Positions 10,393 to 18,843 of a stretch of 18,843 nucleotides of DNA are shown here, piece after piece (position 1 is the first letter of the stretch; every line of letters starts with the position of its first letter). This DNA comes from Paraglomus occultum. Its lineage: Eukaryota; Glomeromycota; Glomeromycetes; Paraglomerales; Paraglomeraceae. A program made the translations under genes and the position numbers. The notes under the pieces were generated by a model that did not search any database, had not been told where the DNA came from, and saw nothing but the letters and a program-made list of their open reading frames with translations. Where the stretch lies: NCBI GenBank assembly GCA_910592205.1, contig CAJVPJ010000693.1, positions 1-18,843 on the forward strand. Reading direction: 5' to 3'.

Positions 10393-10460
10393 CATTTCAT
10401 CGACAATCATTTCATTTCACCGACAAAATTTCTCCTGTCATAGTCAGTCGATGAAATGAT
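10393..10460 (+). repeat. 12-bp motif in three copies (two direct, one inverted) upstream of paralogue C
   Basis: CATTTCATCGAC occurs at 10393-10404, again with one mismatch at 10413-10424 (CATTTCACCGAC), and as its exact reverse complement GTCGATGAAATG at 10447-10458. A second overlapping pair, ATCATTTCAT (10407-10416) and ATGAAATGAT (10451-10460), is also perfectly inverted. The cluster is 85-152 bp upstream of the ATG, so it could be a transcription-factor site cluster or a hairpin. Confidence 0.6.
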
Positions 10461-10544
10461 TATCCATGCAATCAGCAGATCAGAAAACATGTGTTACGTT
10501 GAGTAATAATGGTACACACTTGCTAAGCTTCAACCTTTGACTAA

Positions 10545-12054
10545 ATGAATACCATTGTTGACTTGCCCTCAGGTCTTTCATCTGACTTTGAAAGGCTCTA
10601 TGAAAGTGGCAAATATACGGATGTTTCGATTCACGTTGGAAAGGAGCCAAACAGCAAATTATTTTTCGCTCACGCTTCGGTATTATGTGCAAGAAGCACA
10701 TTTCTCGAGACAAGTCTAACGGAAACGTCTGAAAGCCTTCAAACGGCAGCTATAACGTTCGAAGATGTGACACCTGACGTTTTCGAAGTCTTGCTAAGGT
10801 ATGCGTAAAAAAGTGTATTGTCAACAGTTTCTCAGAAGGATGTGTATGTTCTAATACTTGCTGCCAACATAATCGTTGTACAGGTATATTTACACTGGGC
10901 GAATATCTTACGATTCATGCAAGGATATCAGCTGGATTAGCCTTTTGAATGGGGCCAACATGTTTAAACTGTATGATCTTTCCGCTGCAATTGAAAAATA
11001 TTTGATAAATACGCAGACGGAATGGATTCAGCAAAATATTCTTACAGTTCACAAGTATGCTCAATCCGCAGGCTCCGCAAAAAGCCTATTGTCCTACTGC
11101 AATCGGATTATGACTTCACACCCGGAAATAATTTTTAAATCAAAGGATATTGCACACTTACCCAAAGCAACCTTGATTACCCTTCTCAAGAATCCTGACC
11201 TTGCTATGAATGATGATGATATCTGGATGTCAGTTGTACAGTGGGCTGTTAAACAATCTCCTGGACTCGAAAATGATCCAGATAATTGGTCGTCTAATGA
11301 TATCAATACACTTAAAGATACAATAGCTGATTGTATTCCTCACATAAAGTTTTTTAACATTTCTCTCAAGTCTATTATCCTGTATGATGACTTGTTACCA
11401 AGGAAGTTACGCCGTGATGTAATGAATTTTCATGCTGAAGGAAACCATAAACCCAACATACCACTACTACTACCAGCAAGGGGGCATATTGATTCACTCA
11501 TAATAAATGAACAACAAGTAGAATGGATCTCATCAAAGATTGTGGAATCAACAGAGCGACTTCAAGTAAATCAAGGGACGCTTATGAAGCAAAAAAACCT
11601 CAGATATAAATTTAATCTACTTTATAGACGAAGTAGAGATGGTGAGGTGGTGGCAAAATTTAGGGAATTGTGTAATAATAAGGGACCTACAATTGCTGTT
11701 GGGAGAGTATCAGACACTGAAAAAATACTTGGTGGATACAATCCAATTTCATGGGGTCTCAATGGAGGTTTTTCTAATTATATTAACACTAAGGAAAGTT
11801 TTATATTTGCTTTGAATAAAGATTGTTTGGAAGAGAGTATAGTGAGTTTTGTTGTTGATGCTCAGCATGCAATTTGGGATTTTAAGGATTGTTTTCCTAT
11901 TTTTGGTGGTAAGTATGTGTTTGATTTACATTTTGGTGATGGGGAAACAAACCGGCCTCGTGCCATTAAATCTGCATACCAAGTTCCAGTAAGGCATTCA
12001 CGAAAGTTGTTCAAGTGGGCTGACTGGGAGGTGTTTTCTGTTTCAACATTTTGA
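10545..12054 (+). CDS. BTB-BACK-TLDc domain protein, diverged paralogue C (2 exons)
   Basis: Spliced CDS: exon 1 10545-10798, intron 10799-10883 (85 bp, AG|GTATGC ... TACAG|G), exon 2 10884-12054, giving 474 aa. The start MNTIVDLPSGL matches the N-termini of copies A and B. BTB is at about 14-105 (YTDVSIHVGKEP, FEDVTPDVFEVLL, RYIYTGR), BACK at about 125-225 (WIQQNILTVHKY, WMSVVQWAVK), TLDc at about 288-474 (KFNLLYRRSRDGEVVAKF, ILGGYNP, ESFIFAL, LHFGDGE, WADWEVF). The intron lies in the same codon and phase as in A and B, so all three descend from one spliced ancestor. It is clearly more diverged, lies on the opposite strand about 5.9 kb away, and ends VSTF instead of SKL. Exon 1 is CpG-rich; CpG declines along exon 2. 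Likely role as for A and B (dimeric adaptor or stress signalling), inferred from domains. Confidence 0.92.
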
Positions 12055-12175
12055 TTCAATATTGATTAATTTATAATCATTTTCTTATGCTATTGAATTC
12101 GTATCTGTTATAGCAATGCCATTTATTATGGCCTTTAATTTATATGTCAGCAAAGTTGTTTCAAGTATTTCTATG

Positions 12176-12181
12176 AATAAA
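12176..12181 (+). terminator. Polyadenylation signal, paralogue C
   Basis: AATAAA about 120 bp after the TGA of paralogue C, in AT-rich sequence. Confidence 0.45.
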
Positions 12182-13751
12182 TCAGTATTTTGAATAACAA
12201 AGTTATAAAAATTTACATGTGTGCATCATAATCATATATTCTTTTGACTATTAAGTGCTCCTATTACTGCAGCAAAATTTATGGTATATACTGAGACTCT
12301 ATCACAGATCATCTACTACTACATCAAGCGCTTGATACGTCCCATCTTTTGTTCTCAGCGTAATTTTATTAGCGTTTTGTCGTAGTTATTCGTAATTCAC
12401 GGACTGCCGGAAGTAGTTTCTGTTATTCTCATTATGGGATTGTATAGCTAACTGCAAATACTTTATTAGCATAATTTAAAGATTCAACCCCTTATTATTG
12501 TTTCGTGCTTCGCCGTCCACCAATGGCATCTGCTTGTGTTATGTAGATTATCTGTTTCAGAAAATAGTACATACATATGGCTTATAGCTTACGGACAGAG
12601 TTGTTCATATTTGATATACAAAAAAAAATCGGTTTTCCACAAACCTCGCAAAGAAAAATGCGCTTAGAATTTTACGCTTTCCATATCTGGCAGATCGATT
12701 ACGCTTAGTATTAGATCGATTTGGATAACAAACCATTGTGCCGATTAAATTTAACACCACTTAATTATTCCTTAATAAATTATAGCTATTGCATTATAAT
12801 ACCATATAAATTTTATGTCAATTATTTGTTTCCTATACGTTGTATTTTATTTCTAGTATGTCTCCTCCTGTTTGAGAACTTGTCACTGATTTTTCTACTA
12901 TTGTATATTGTAATTGACAAATATTTGAACTTACTATGTCAAAATTTTTATTCGTACTGTCCATCATTATTATTATATTATTTGCTCCCTTGAGACTTTC
13001 AATAGTACCAAAAGTTTATCATTATTGCAACAGTACTATCTCATTATTATCGTCATGAATAATTTGCCAATACTAATACATTTTTTCGATTTAGTGTGTC
13101 AACACTTTTATTGGCTAATCAATCACATTTGCATAGATCAGCCAAGCATATTAATATGTCCTAATACTTAAATGGTCAAGTTCAGGGAAGTCAGAATTTA
13201 GATCAGAAACTTGATAGCAGGTTCCCAAAATGCAATGAGCACACCCAAGATGACATCTATAATCTCAACAACTTTACACAGAGATCTTCACTTGGGATAT
13301 TGTCCAACTGTATGGGAGGTCGACTGTATACATATACAGAGTAGCACATCCTGCATGGCAGACACAAACTTGACATGATTATACAAGATTAAAATAGAAT
13401 GATGGCAGATTTGATTTTATAATTCCAATCTCATAAATTAAGATACCATCCATTCCATTCCAACAACCAAACTCTTCAATCCCATCATTGCAATAATTTA
13501 TAATAATAAGAGACAGGCCACTGTTAAGATTAGTTCTAGATAAAAGGGGCAAAACCCCTACAGAACTGTTCTCTAGTTATAGAAGGTTAATAAAGGCACC
13601 AATACTGTTAGTATTAGGAAAAGATACTTTAGTACTACAATATGGGGCAGTCACCTTACTTAATATAAGTATTACATTGTCATCACTACTACTACAACAA
13701 CAAAGTGTACTGTAATGAATTATGATTCCTATGTTGGAATAGTAATGGAAG
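12182..13751. other. Convergent intergenic region between paralogue C and the kinase-Sel1 gene
   Basis: The two genes are transcribed towards each other, so this holds both 3' flanks. The hydrophobic T-rich open frame at 12721-12993 is low complexity and not convincing. A short ACT/ACA microsatellite lies near 13685-13702. Confidence 0.55.
13532..13567. repeat. Hairpin downstream of the kinase-Sel1 gene
   Basis: Nested arms AGTTCT (13532-13537) with AGAACT (13562-13567), and AGGGG (13545-13549) with CCCCT (13555-13559), around CAAAA. The outer arms have unequal spacing. It lies about 350 bp past the kinase stop codon. Role unknown. Confidence 0.4.
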
Positions 13752-13757
13752 TTTATT
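13752..13757 (-). terminator. Polyadenylation signal of the kinase-Sel1 gene
   Basis: AATAAA on the minus strand about 160 bp past the TAG stop at 13917-13919. Confidence 0.4.
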
Positions 13758-13916
13758 CAACAAATTTTACATAATTTAAAACATTTATAAATAGTATTGC
13801 ACATGACTATGACTATTTCACTAAACCAGAAAATAAACAAATATATACTGCATTTTATATTATGCTATTACTACAAATTAATAAATAACTCATAAAATTA
13901 CATGCAATAAAATAAT

Positions 13917-16900
13917 CTAAATGGAAGCAAGATTATATTGTGCATCAGCATGTCCTTGGTCAGCTGCTTTCTGATACAGTTCAACTGCCATTTTGGCATC
14001 TTTTTCCACTCCAATTCCATGCTGATAGCAATGGCCAAGATTATTCTGTGCATCAGCATCTCCTTGTTCAGCTGCTTTTTGATATAATTCAAATGCCTTT
14101 TTATGATCCTGTTCTACTCCAACTCCATGTTGATAGCAGTAGCCAAGGTTATTCTGTGCATCAGCATCTCCCTGTTCAGCTGCTTTTTGATATAGTAATA
14201 GTTCAAATGCTTTCTTGTCATCTTTTTCTACTCCAACTCCATGTTGATAGCAGTAACCAAGATTATTCTGTGCATAAACATTCCCTTGTTCAGCAGCTTT
14301 TTGATACAGCTCAACTGCCTTTCTATCATCTTTTTCTATTCCCACTCCATGCCTATAACAGTAACCAAGGTTATTTTGTGCTTTAGCATGACCTTGCTCA
14401 GCAGCTTTTTGATACAGTTCAACTGCCTTTTTAGCATCATTTTCTACTCCAACTCCATACTGGTAACAGAAGCCAAGATTATACTGTGCATAAGCATGTC
14501 CTTGTTCAGCTGCTTTTTGATATAACTCAATTGCTTTTTTAGCATCTTTTTCTACCCCAATTCCATGCTGATAACAGTAACCAAGACTATTTTGTGCTTT
14601 AGCATTTCCTTGTTCAGCTGCGTTTTCATACAGTTCAACTGCTTTTTTAGCATCTTTTTCCACTCCCACACCATATTGATAACAGTAGCCAAGATTGTAT
14701 TGAGCATAAGCATGCCCTTGTTCAACAGCTTGCTGATACAGTTCAACTGACTTTTTAGCATCTTTTCCTACTCCAATTCCATGTTGATAGTAGTAACCAA
14801 GGTTATTCTGTGCATTAACATGTCCTTGTTCAGCTGCATTTTGATACAGTTCAACTGCTGTTTTAGCATCTTTTTCTACTCCAACTCCATGCTGATAACA
14901 GTAGCCAAGGTTAAATTGTGCTTCAGCACGCCCTTGTTCAGCAGCTTTTTTATACAGTTCAACTGCCATTTTGGCATCTTTTTCTACTCCAACTCCATGC
15001 TGATAGCAGTAGCCAAGATTATTTTGTGCCTTAGCATGTCCTTGTTCAGCTGCTTTCTGATACAGTTCAACTGCCATTTTGGCATCTTTTTCTACTCCAA
15101 TTCCATGCTGATAGCAATGACCAAGATTATTTTGTGCATAGGCATTTCCTTGCTCAGCTGCTTTTTGATACAGTTCAAGTGCCTTCTCAGAATCTTTTTC
15201 TACTCCAATTCCATGTCGATAGCAGTAACCAAGGTTATTCTGTGCTTTAGCATGTCCTCGTTCAGCTGCTTTTTGATACAACCTGACTGCCTTTTTATAA
15301 TCTTTTTCTATTCCAATCCCATACCTATAACAATAGCCAAGACTATACTGTGCATCAATGTGTCCTTGTTCAGCAGCTTTTTGAAACAGTTCAACTGCCT
15401 TCTTTGCATCTTTTTCTACCCCAACTCCATTCTTATAACAGTAGCCAAGATTATACTGTGAATCAACATGTCCCTGTTTAGCTGCTTTTTGATACAATTC
15501 AACTGCTTTCTTATAATCTTTTTCACTTCCAACTCCATGTTGAAAACAGTAGCCAAGATTATACTGTGAATCGACATGTCCTTGTGCAGCTGTTTTTTGA
15601 TACAGTTCAAATGCTTTTTTAGCATCTTTTTCTACTCCAACCCCATGCTGATAGCACTGGCCAAGATTATATAGTGCCACAATATCTCCTTGTTCAGCTG
15701 CTTTTTGATAAAGTTCAAATGCCTTCTCAACATCTTTCTCCACTCCAATTCCATGCTGAAAACAATCACCAAGATTGTTAAGTGAATGAGCATGTCCTTG
15801 TTCAGCTGCTTTTTCATACAGTTCAACTGCCTTCTTGTCATCTTTTTCTATTCCCACACCATGTTGATAGCAGTAACCAAGGTTGTGTTGTGCTGCAGCA
15901 ACTCCTTGATCAGCTGCTTTTTGGTATAATTCAACTGCCTTCTCATCATCTTTTGCTACTCCAATCCCATTTTGATAGCAATAGCCAAGGTAATACTGTG
16001 CAACAGCATGTCCTTGTTCAGCTGCTTTTTGATACAGTTCAACTGCCTTCTTTGCATCTTTTTCTACCCCAACTCCATTCTTATAACAGAAGCCAAGGTT
16101 GTTCTGTGCATAAGCATTTCCTTGTTCAGCTGCTTTCCTATACAGTTCAACAGCTTTCCTAACATCTTTCTCTATGATAATTCCCTTTTGATAGCAATAA
16201 CCAAGGCTATTTTGTACAAAAGCATTATTATAACATACAAGTACTATTGTTAGTAACACTATTAGCCTAAATCCTGCTGATGAATAGATACTGTGTTGCA
16301 TTGTAAAATTAGAATGTTTTTGTTTAGTAGCTTTTTGATACAGTTCAGCTGCCTTCTTAGTATCTTTTTCTACTCCAATTCCATGTTGATAGCAACCACC
16401 AAGGTTGTACCTTGCATTAACATTTCCTTGTTCAGTTGCTTTCTGATACAGTTCAAATGCTTTCTTAGCATCTTTTTCTACTCCAATTCCATTTTGATAA
16501 CACTGACCAAGATTATTCTGACTATCAGCATGTTCTTGTTCAGCTGATTTTTGATACAACTCAACTGCCTTCTTATCATCTTTTTCTACTCCAATTCCAT
16601 TTTGATAGCAATAACCAAGGTGATACTGTGCTTTAGCATGCCCTTGTTCAGATGTTTTTTGGTACACTTCAACTGCCTTTTTATAATCTTTTTCTACTCC
16701 TACTCCATGCTGATAACAGTAACCAAGATTATACTGTGCATCAATATGTCCTTGCTCAGCTGATTTGTGATACAGTTCCACTGCCTTACTAGTATTTTGT
16801 TGCACTCCAATTCCATCTTTGTAGCAATAACCAAGACTATTTTGTGCAAAAGCATTACTTTTATCTGTTGATAACTCATACCAGTAGACTGCTAGATTAA

Positions 16901-18213
16901 GATTCTTCTCAACTGATATTCCATATGCATAAAAAAATCCAATTAGCCAAAAACATTGTCCACAATTAATATGATCCTTGAGTCTTTTGACAGGAGGATA
17001 AGGCAGTTGACTGTTACATGTTAACCAGTCTTTGATTGAGTTGGCAATCTGACTTTGACTTTTTCCTTTCAATAGTTCTTCCTGGTATTTATTTGACAAT
17101 GCATCAGAATATGGATGTTCTGAAGGCATTAAAAGTTGGGATATCATGTCTAGTCTATCACAAATCTGCTCACAAGATGGTCTTTTTTCAGGCAGATCAT
17201 CCCAACATTCTGAATATAGCATAATATATTCTTCAGGAGTTCCTGAAACTGGAGCATCTCGACTACCACTTATTCGATAGGTTACAATGTCATTATAATC
17301 CTGAAGCCCATTGCATGGTTTCTTCCCGCCAGAGATTTCCCATAATACCACCCCAAAACTAAATATATCTGACTTTTTATCCCGCCTAATAGAAACATCA
17401 TTTAAGCATCTAGGGTCATAATATGGGAGAGTTCCTTGAGCATCTGAACGACTTTTCTGCTGAAAGATCAGATCGGACAATCCAAAGTCTGTTATCTTCG
17501 CCACACCAGCATGAATCAGAATATTTTGTGAAGACTAATAACACAATATTGCAAATTGACATTGAATAGGTTGAACGATATAACATTATCAAAGCATTTG
17601 TTACCAACATTGGTAGTTACCAGATCTTTATGTAAAATATCAAGGTCATGAAGGTATCGTAGTCCGTTAATAATATCGATACCAAGTTTGCATTTCGCGA
17701 GCCAGTCTAATTCAACAGATGTGTCTGATAGGTAGCGCCGTAATGAACCGCCATCAGCGTATTCAAAAACCATTACATATCTTGCTAACGGATCTTTTAA
17801 TTAAAATTATTAACATCATATTCTAATTCATATTTATTTCGCCGTGACTCGATACTTACCCTCGCTAACTCCGAGGAATCGAATGATGTTAACGTGGTCA
17901 CCGACCTTGCGATGAATCTTCAGCTAAAGTATAAGTGCGTAATTTAAGCACACAGGTATCCAAGTTAAACAAGTTCATTATAATTACCAACCTCTTTCAC
18001 AAAACTTTCAAACTTATCATCTTCATCTTGTTCTTGAATAAGCTTGAATGCGATCGTTCTACCAAGAGTTCTCGCTTCCGCTTTGAAAACTACACCATGC
18101 GCTCCGCAACCGATGCACAGCTGATCAGTAAAGTCATCGAAAGAGTAAAACCGGATGCTTCCGTCTTCAATACATTTCCTTAACCATTTTCTATCAAAGA
18201 CCATCGCGGCCAT
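13917..18213 (-). CDS. Tyrosine-kinase-like protein kinase fused to a 26-copy Sel1-repeat array (4 exons)
   Basis: Spliced CDS: exon 1 18213-17992, exon 2 17923-17860, exon 3 17793-17621, exon 4 17534-13917, giving 1358 aa; introns are 68, 66 and 86 bp. The start MAAMVFDRKW is the first ATG after an AT-rich promoter. The kinase domain covers about residues 30-285: glycine loop IGCGAHGVV (34-42), ATP lysine K57 in AFKLI, helix-C glutamate probably E74 (FVKELK), catalytic loop HKDLSSQN (D152, N157), DFG 169-171, KSDIFSFGVVLWE, and KRPS. The catalytic residues are present, so activity is plausible. The HRD arginine is lysine, and the APE motif reads DPR (193-195). A linker and a degenerate repeat lead to 26 Sel1 repeats (about 386-1353; consensus NLGYCYQHGVGVEKDAKKAV then ELYQKAAEQGHAxAQ) and a short terminal NLASI. 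One repeat carries a 30-residue hydrophobic insertion. By family knowledge Sel1 repeats are alpha-helical scaffolds; the substrate is unknown. The intron 1 donor (GTTGGT) is atypical and chosen because it keeps phase and gives FVKELKIHRKV. Confidence 0.9.
13935..16838 (-). repeat. Coding minisatellite: 26 tandem 108-bp Sel1 units
   Basis: Twenty-six units of 36 codons follow one another without a stop. The total length equals 26 x 108 bp plus one 90-bp insertion (16224-16313) and one 6-bp insertion (about 14193-14202). Units are very similar in DNA as well as protein, and all carry the G-x-G-(V/I)-x-(K/N)-D and LYxKAAEQG blocks. Some non-adjacent units share long identical stretches, for example the two units with GHCYQHGIGVEKDAKMAVEL, near the C-terminus and about ten repeats earlier. 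This suggests copying within the array. Copy number may vary between strains or be wrong in a short-read assembly. The array holds only about five CpG dinucleotides. Confidence 0.95.
16224..16313 (-). other. 30-codon hydrophobic insertion inside a Sel1 repeat
   Basis: At residues 561-590, between KATKQKH and AFVQNSLG, the 36-residue periodicity is broken by 30 extra residues that include FRLIVLLTIVLVCY, long and greasy enough to resemble a weak membrane segment. It is in frame and has no Sel1 character. It contains a TACTAAC sequence (16249-16255 on the plus strand, reverse complement), but no GT-AG pair removes exactly the insertion. Confidence 0.8.
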
Positions 18214-18241
18214 ATTTTTATTGCGAGGTCTGGTTATGTAG

Positions 18242-18260
18242 ATATATAGATATATATATA
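18242..18260 (-). promoter_or_regulatory. TA-rich element before the kinase-Sel1 gene
   Basis: A TATATATA run lies about 30 bp upstream of the ATG at 18213. If it is a TATA box the 5' leader would be almost absent, so it may instead be simple low-complexity sequence. Confidence 0.3.
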
Positions 18261-18843
18261 CGGGGTGCAAATGGAGACCGGACCTCAGATCTTAGATTCA
18301 GATCTTGGCGAACGTATGACCAAATCATTTAGGACAAGTCATGTGGTACGTTATTTATTTCATATTCTTGCTTATAATCAGGAATTTTATTGAACATGTT
18401 ACATACATCCGAACGTGTTACACGTTCCTTTCTTTTCTATTCGTCAGATTATACCACCCTAAAAAAAATATTTCGGACGCCGGATGTGTGCAACATCCTG
18501 ACTTTTTTCACCTTCCAAATTTGGCGTCTAATTGAGAATGTAGTATGCACGTTTGGACATTAAGTGAAGAGGGTAATATAACCACCTAGATAGCCCAAGT
18601 GCTGACCTCCTATTCCCCTCCACCTGCTAACGAGATATGTAGTAAAACGCAAAAAAATAAAAAACATATAAAAGATATCCAAACATGTTTAATTAGTTAT
18701 TATTTTTTTAATCGAAAATGTAATTGGTAGTCAGATAATTTAGTTAACATAAAGTACATTTTCATTGCCAACATTTCCTGCATGAACTTACCGTTTATGA
18801 CATATTCTTGATAATCATTCGTTCTTCATGTTCTTCATTTCCT
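18261..18843. other. Upstream flank of the kinase-Sel1 gene to the window edge
   Basis: No gene recognised. CAGATCTTAGATT and CAGATCTTGG around 18285-18307 form a short direct repeat. A gene on either strand could begin beyond the window. Confidence 0.5.

Noticed and set aside
12721-12993. Small hydrophobic membrane protein gene
   Set aside because: T-rich low-complexity DNA, no promoter or conserved motif, start at a non-ATG codon.
13195-13260. GGTTCCC sequence resembling a tRNA T-arm
   Set aside because: No acceptor, anticodon or D-arm can be fitted around it.
14781-15461. Long plus-strand open frames across the Sel1 array (also 13940-14386, 15782-16253, 16293-16763)
   Set aside because: They are antisense shadows of the repeat: they repeat with the same 108-bp period and encode low-complexity hydrophobic peptides. 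The minus strand has the real domain.
16244-16291. A 48-bp in-frame intron inside the Sel1 insertion
   Set aside because: It has GT-AG ends and a TACTAAC close by, but it is shorter than every other intron here and would leave half the insertion behind. Kept only as a possibility in the findings.
13935-16838. CRISPR-like periodic array
   Set aside because: The period is 108 bp with no repeat/spacer alternation, and the whole unit is coding Sel1 sequence in a spliced eukaryotic gene.
18214-18270. N-terminal extension of the kinase gene (19 codons)
   Set aside because: It is a translation of the TA-rich promoter-like run (YIYLYIYI) and not kinase sequence.

Overview
The window looks like nuclear DNA of an arbuscular mycorrhizal fungus (Glomeromycotina, Rhizophagus-like). 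It is AT-rich, its GT-AG introns are short (64-86 bp), its intergenic spacers are long, and its genes belong to two families that I know to be strongly expanded in these fungi: BTB-BACK-TLDc proteins and protein kinases fused to Sel1 repeats. The taxon is an inference from gene content; there is no rRNA or other marker here.

Layout from left to right. (1) 183-1689 and 3147-4648, both on the minus strand, are two head-to-tail BTB-BACK-TLDc paralogues (480 and 476 aa). They sit in a tandem segmental duplication of about 2.2 kb per unit that also carries the intron, the 3' flank and about 500 bp of upstream DNA. (2) About 5.2-8.6 kb is long intergenic DNA with no supportable gene. (3) 8698-9270 (+) is an intronless gene for a small secreted, Cys-containing, glycosylatable protein with a CCAAT/TATA promoter. 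(4) 10545-12054 (+) is a third, more diverged BTB-BACK-TLDc gene (474 aa) with its intron at the same codon. (5) 13917-18213 (-) is a four-exon gene for a 1358-aa tyrosine-kinase-like kinase fused to 26 near-identical 36-residue Sel1 repeats. The rest of the window, to 18843, is upstream DNA.

How they may work: BTB-BACK proteins are usually homo-oligomerising Cul3 ubiquitin-ligase adaptors. TLDc domains are linked to oxidative-stress resistance and to V-ATPase regulation. Sel1 arrays are scaffolds, here attached to a kinase catalytic domain. The set reads as signalling and stress-response genes plus one candidate secreted effector. No operon-like relation is implied.

The most notable observations are: a canonical peroxisomal targeting tripeptide (SKL) at the C-terminus of both tandem BTB-TLDc paralogues but not of the third; a sharp split between CpG-rich promoters/first exons and CpG-desert gene bodies, extreme in the Sel1 array (about 5 CpG in 2.9 kb); a 30-residue hydrophobic insertion inside one Sel1 repeat; and a secreted protein with a weak resemblance to a metal-less Cu/Zn-SOD barrel. 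I recognised no tRNA, rRNA, transposon or CRISPR array.
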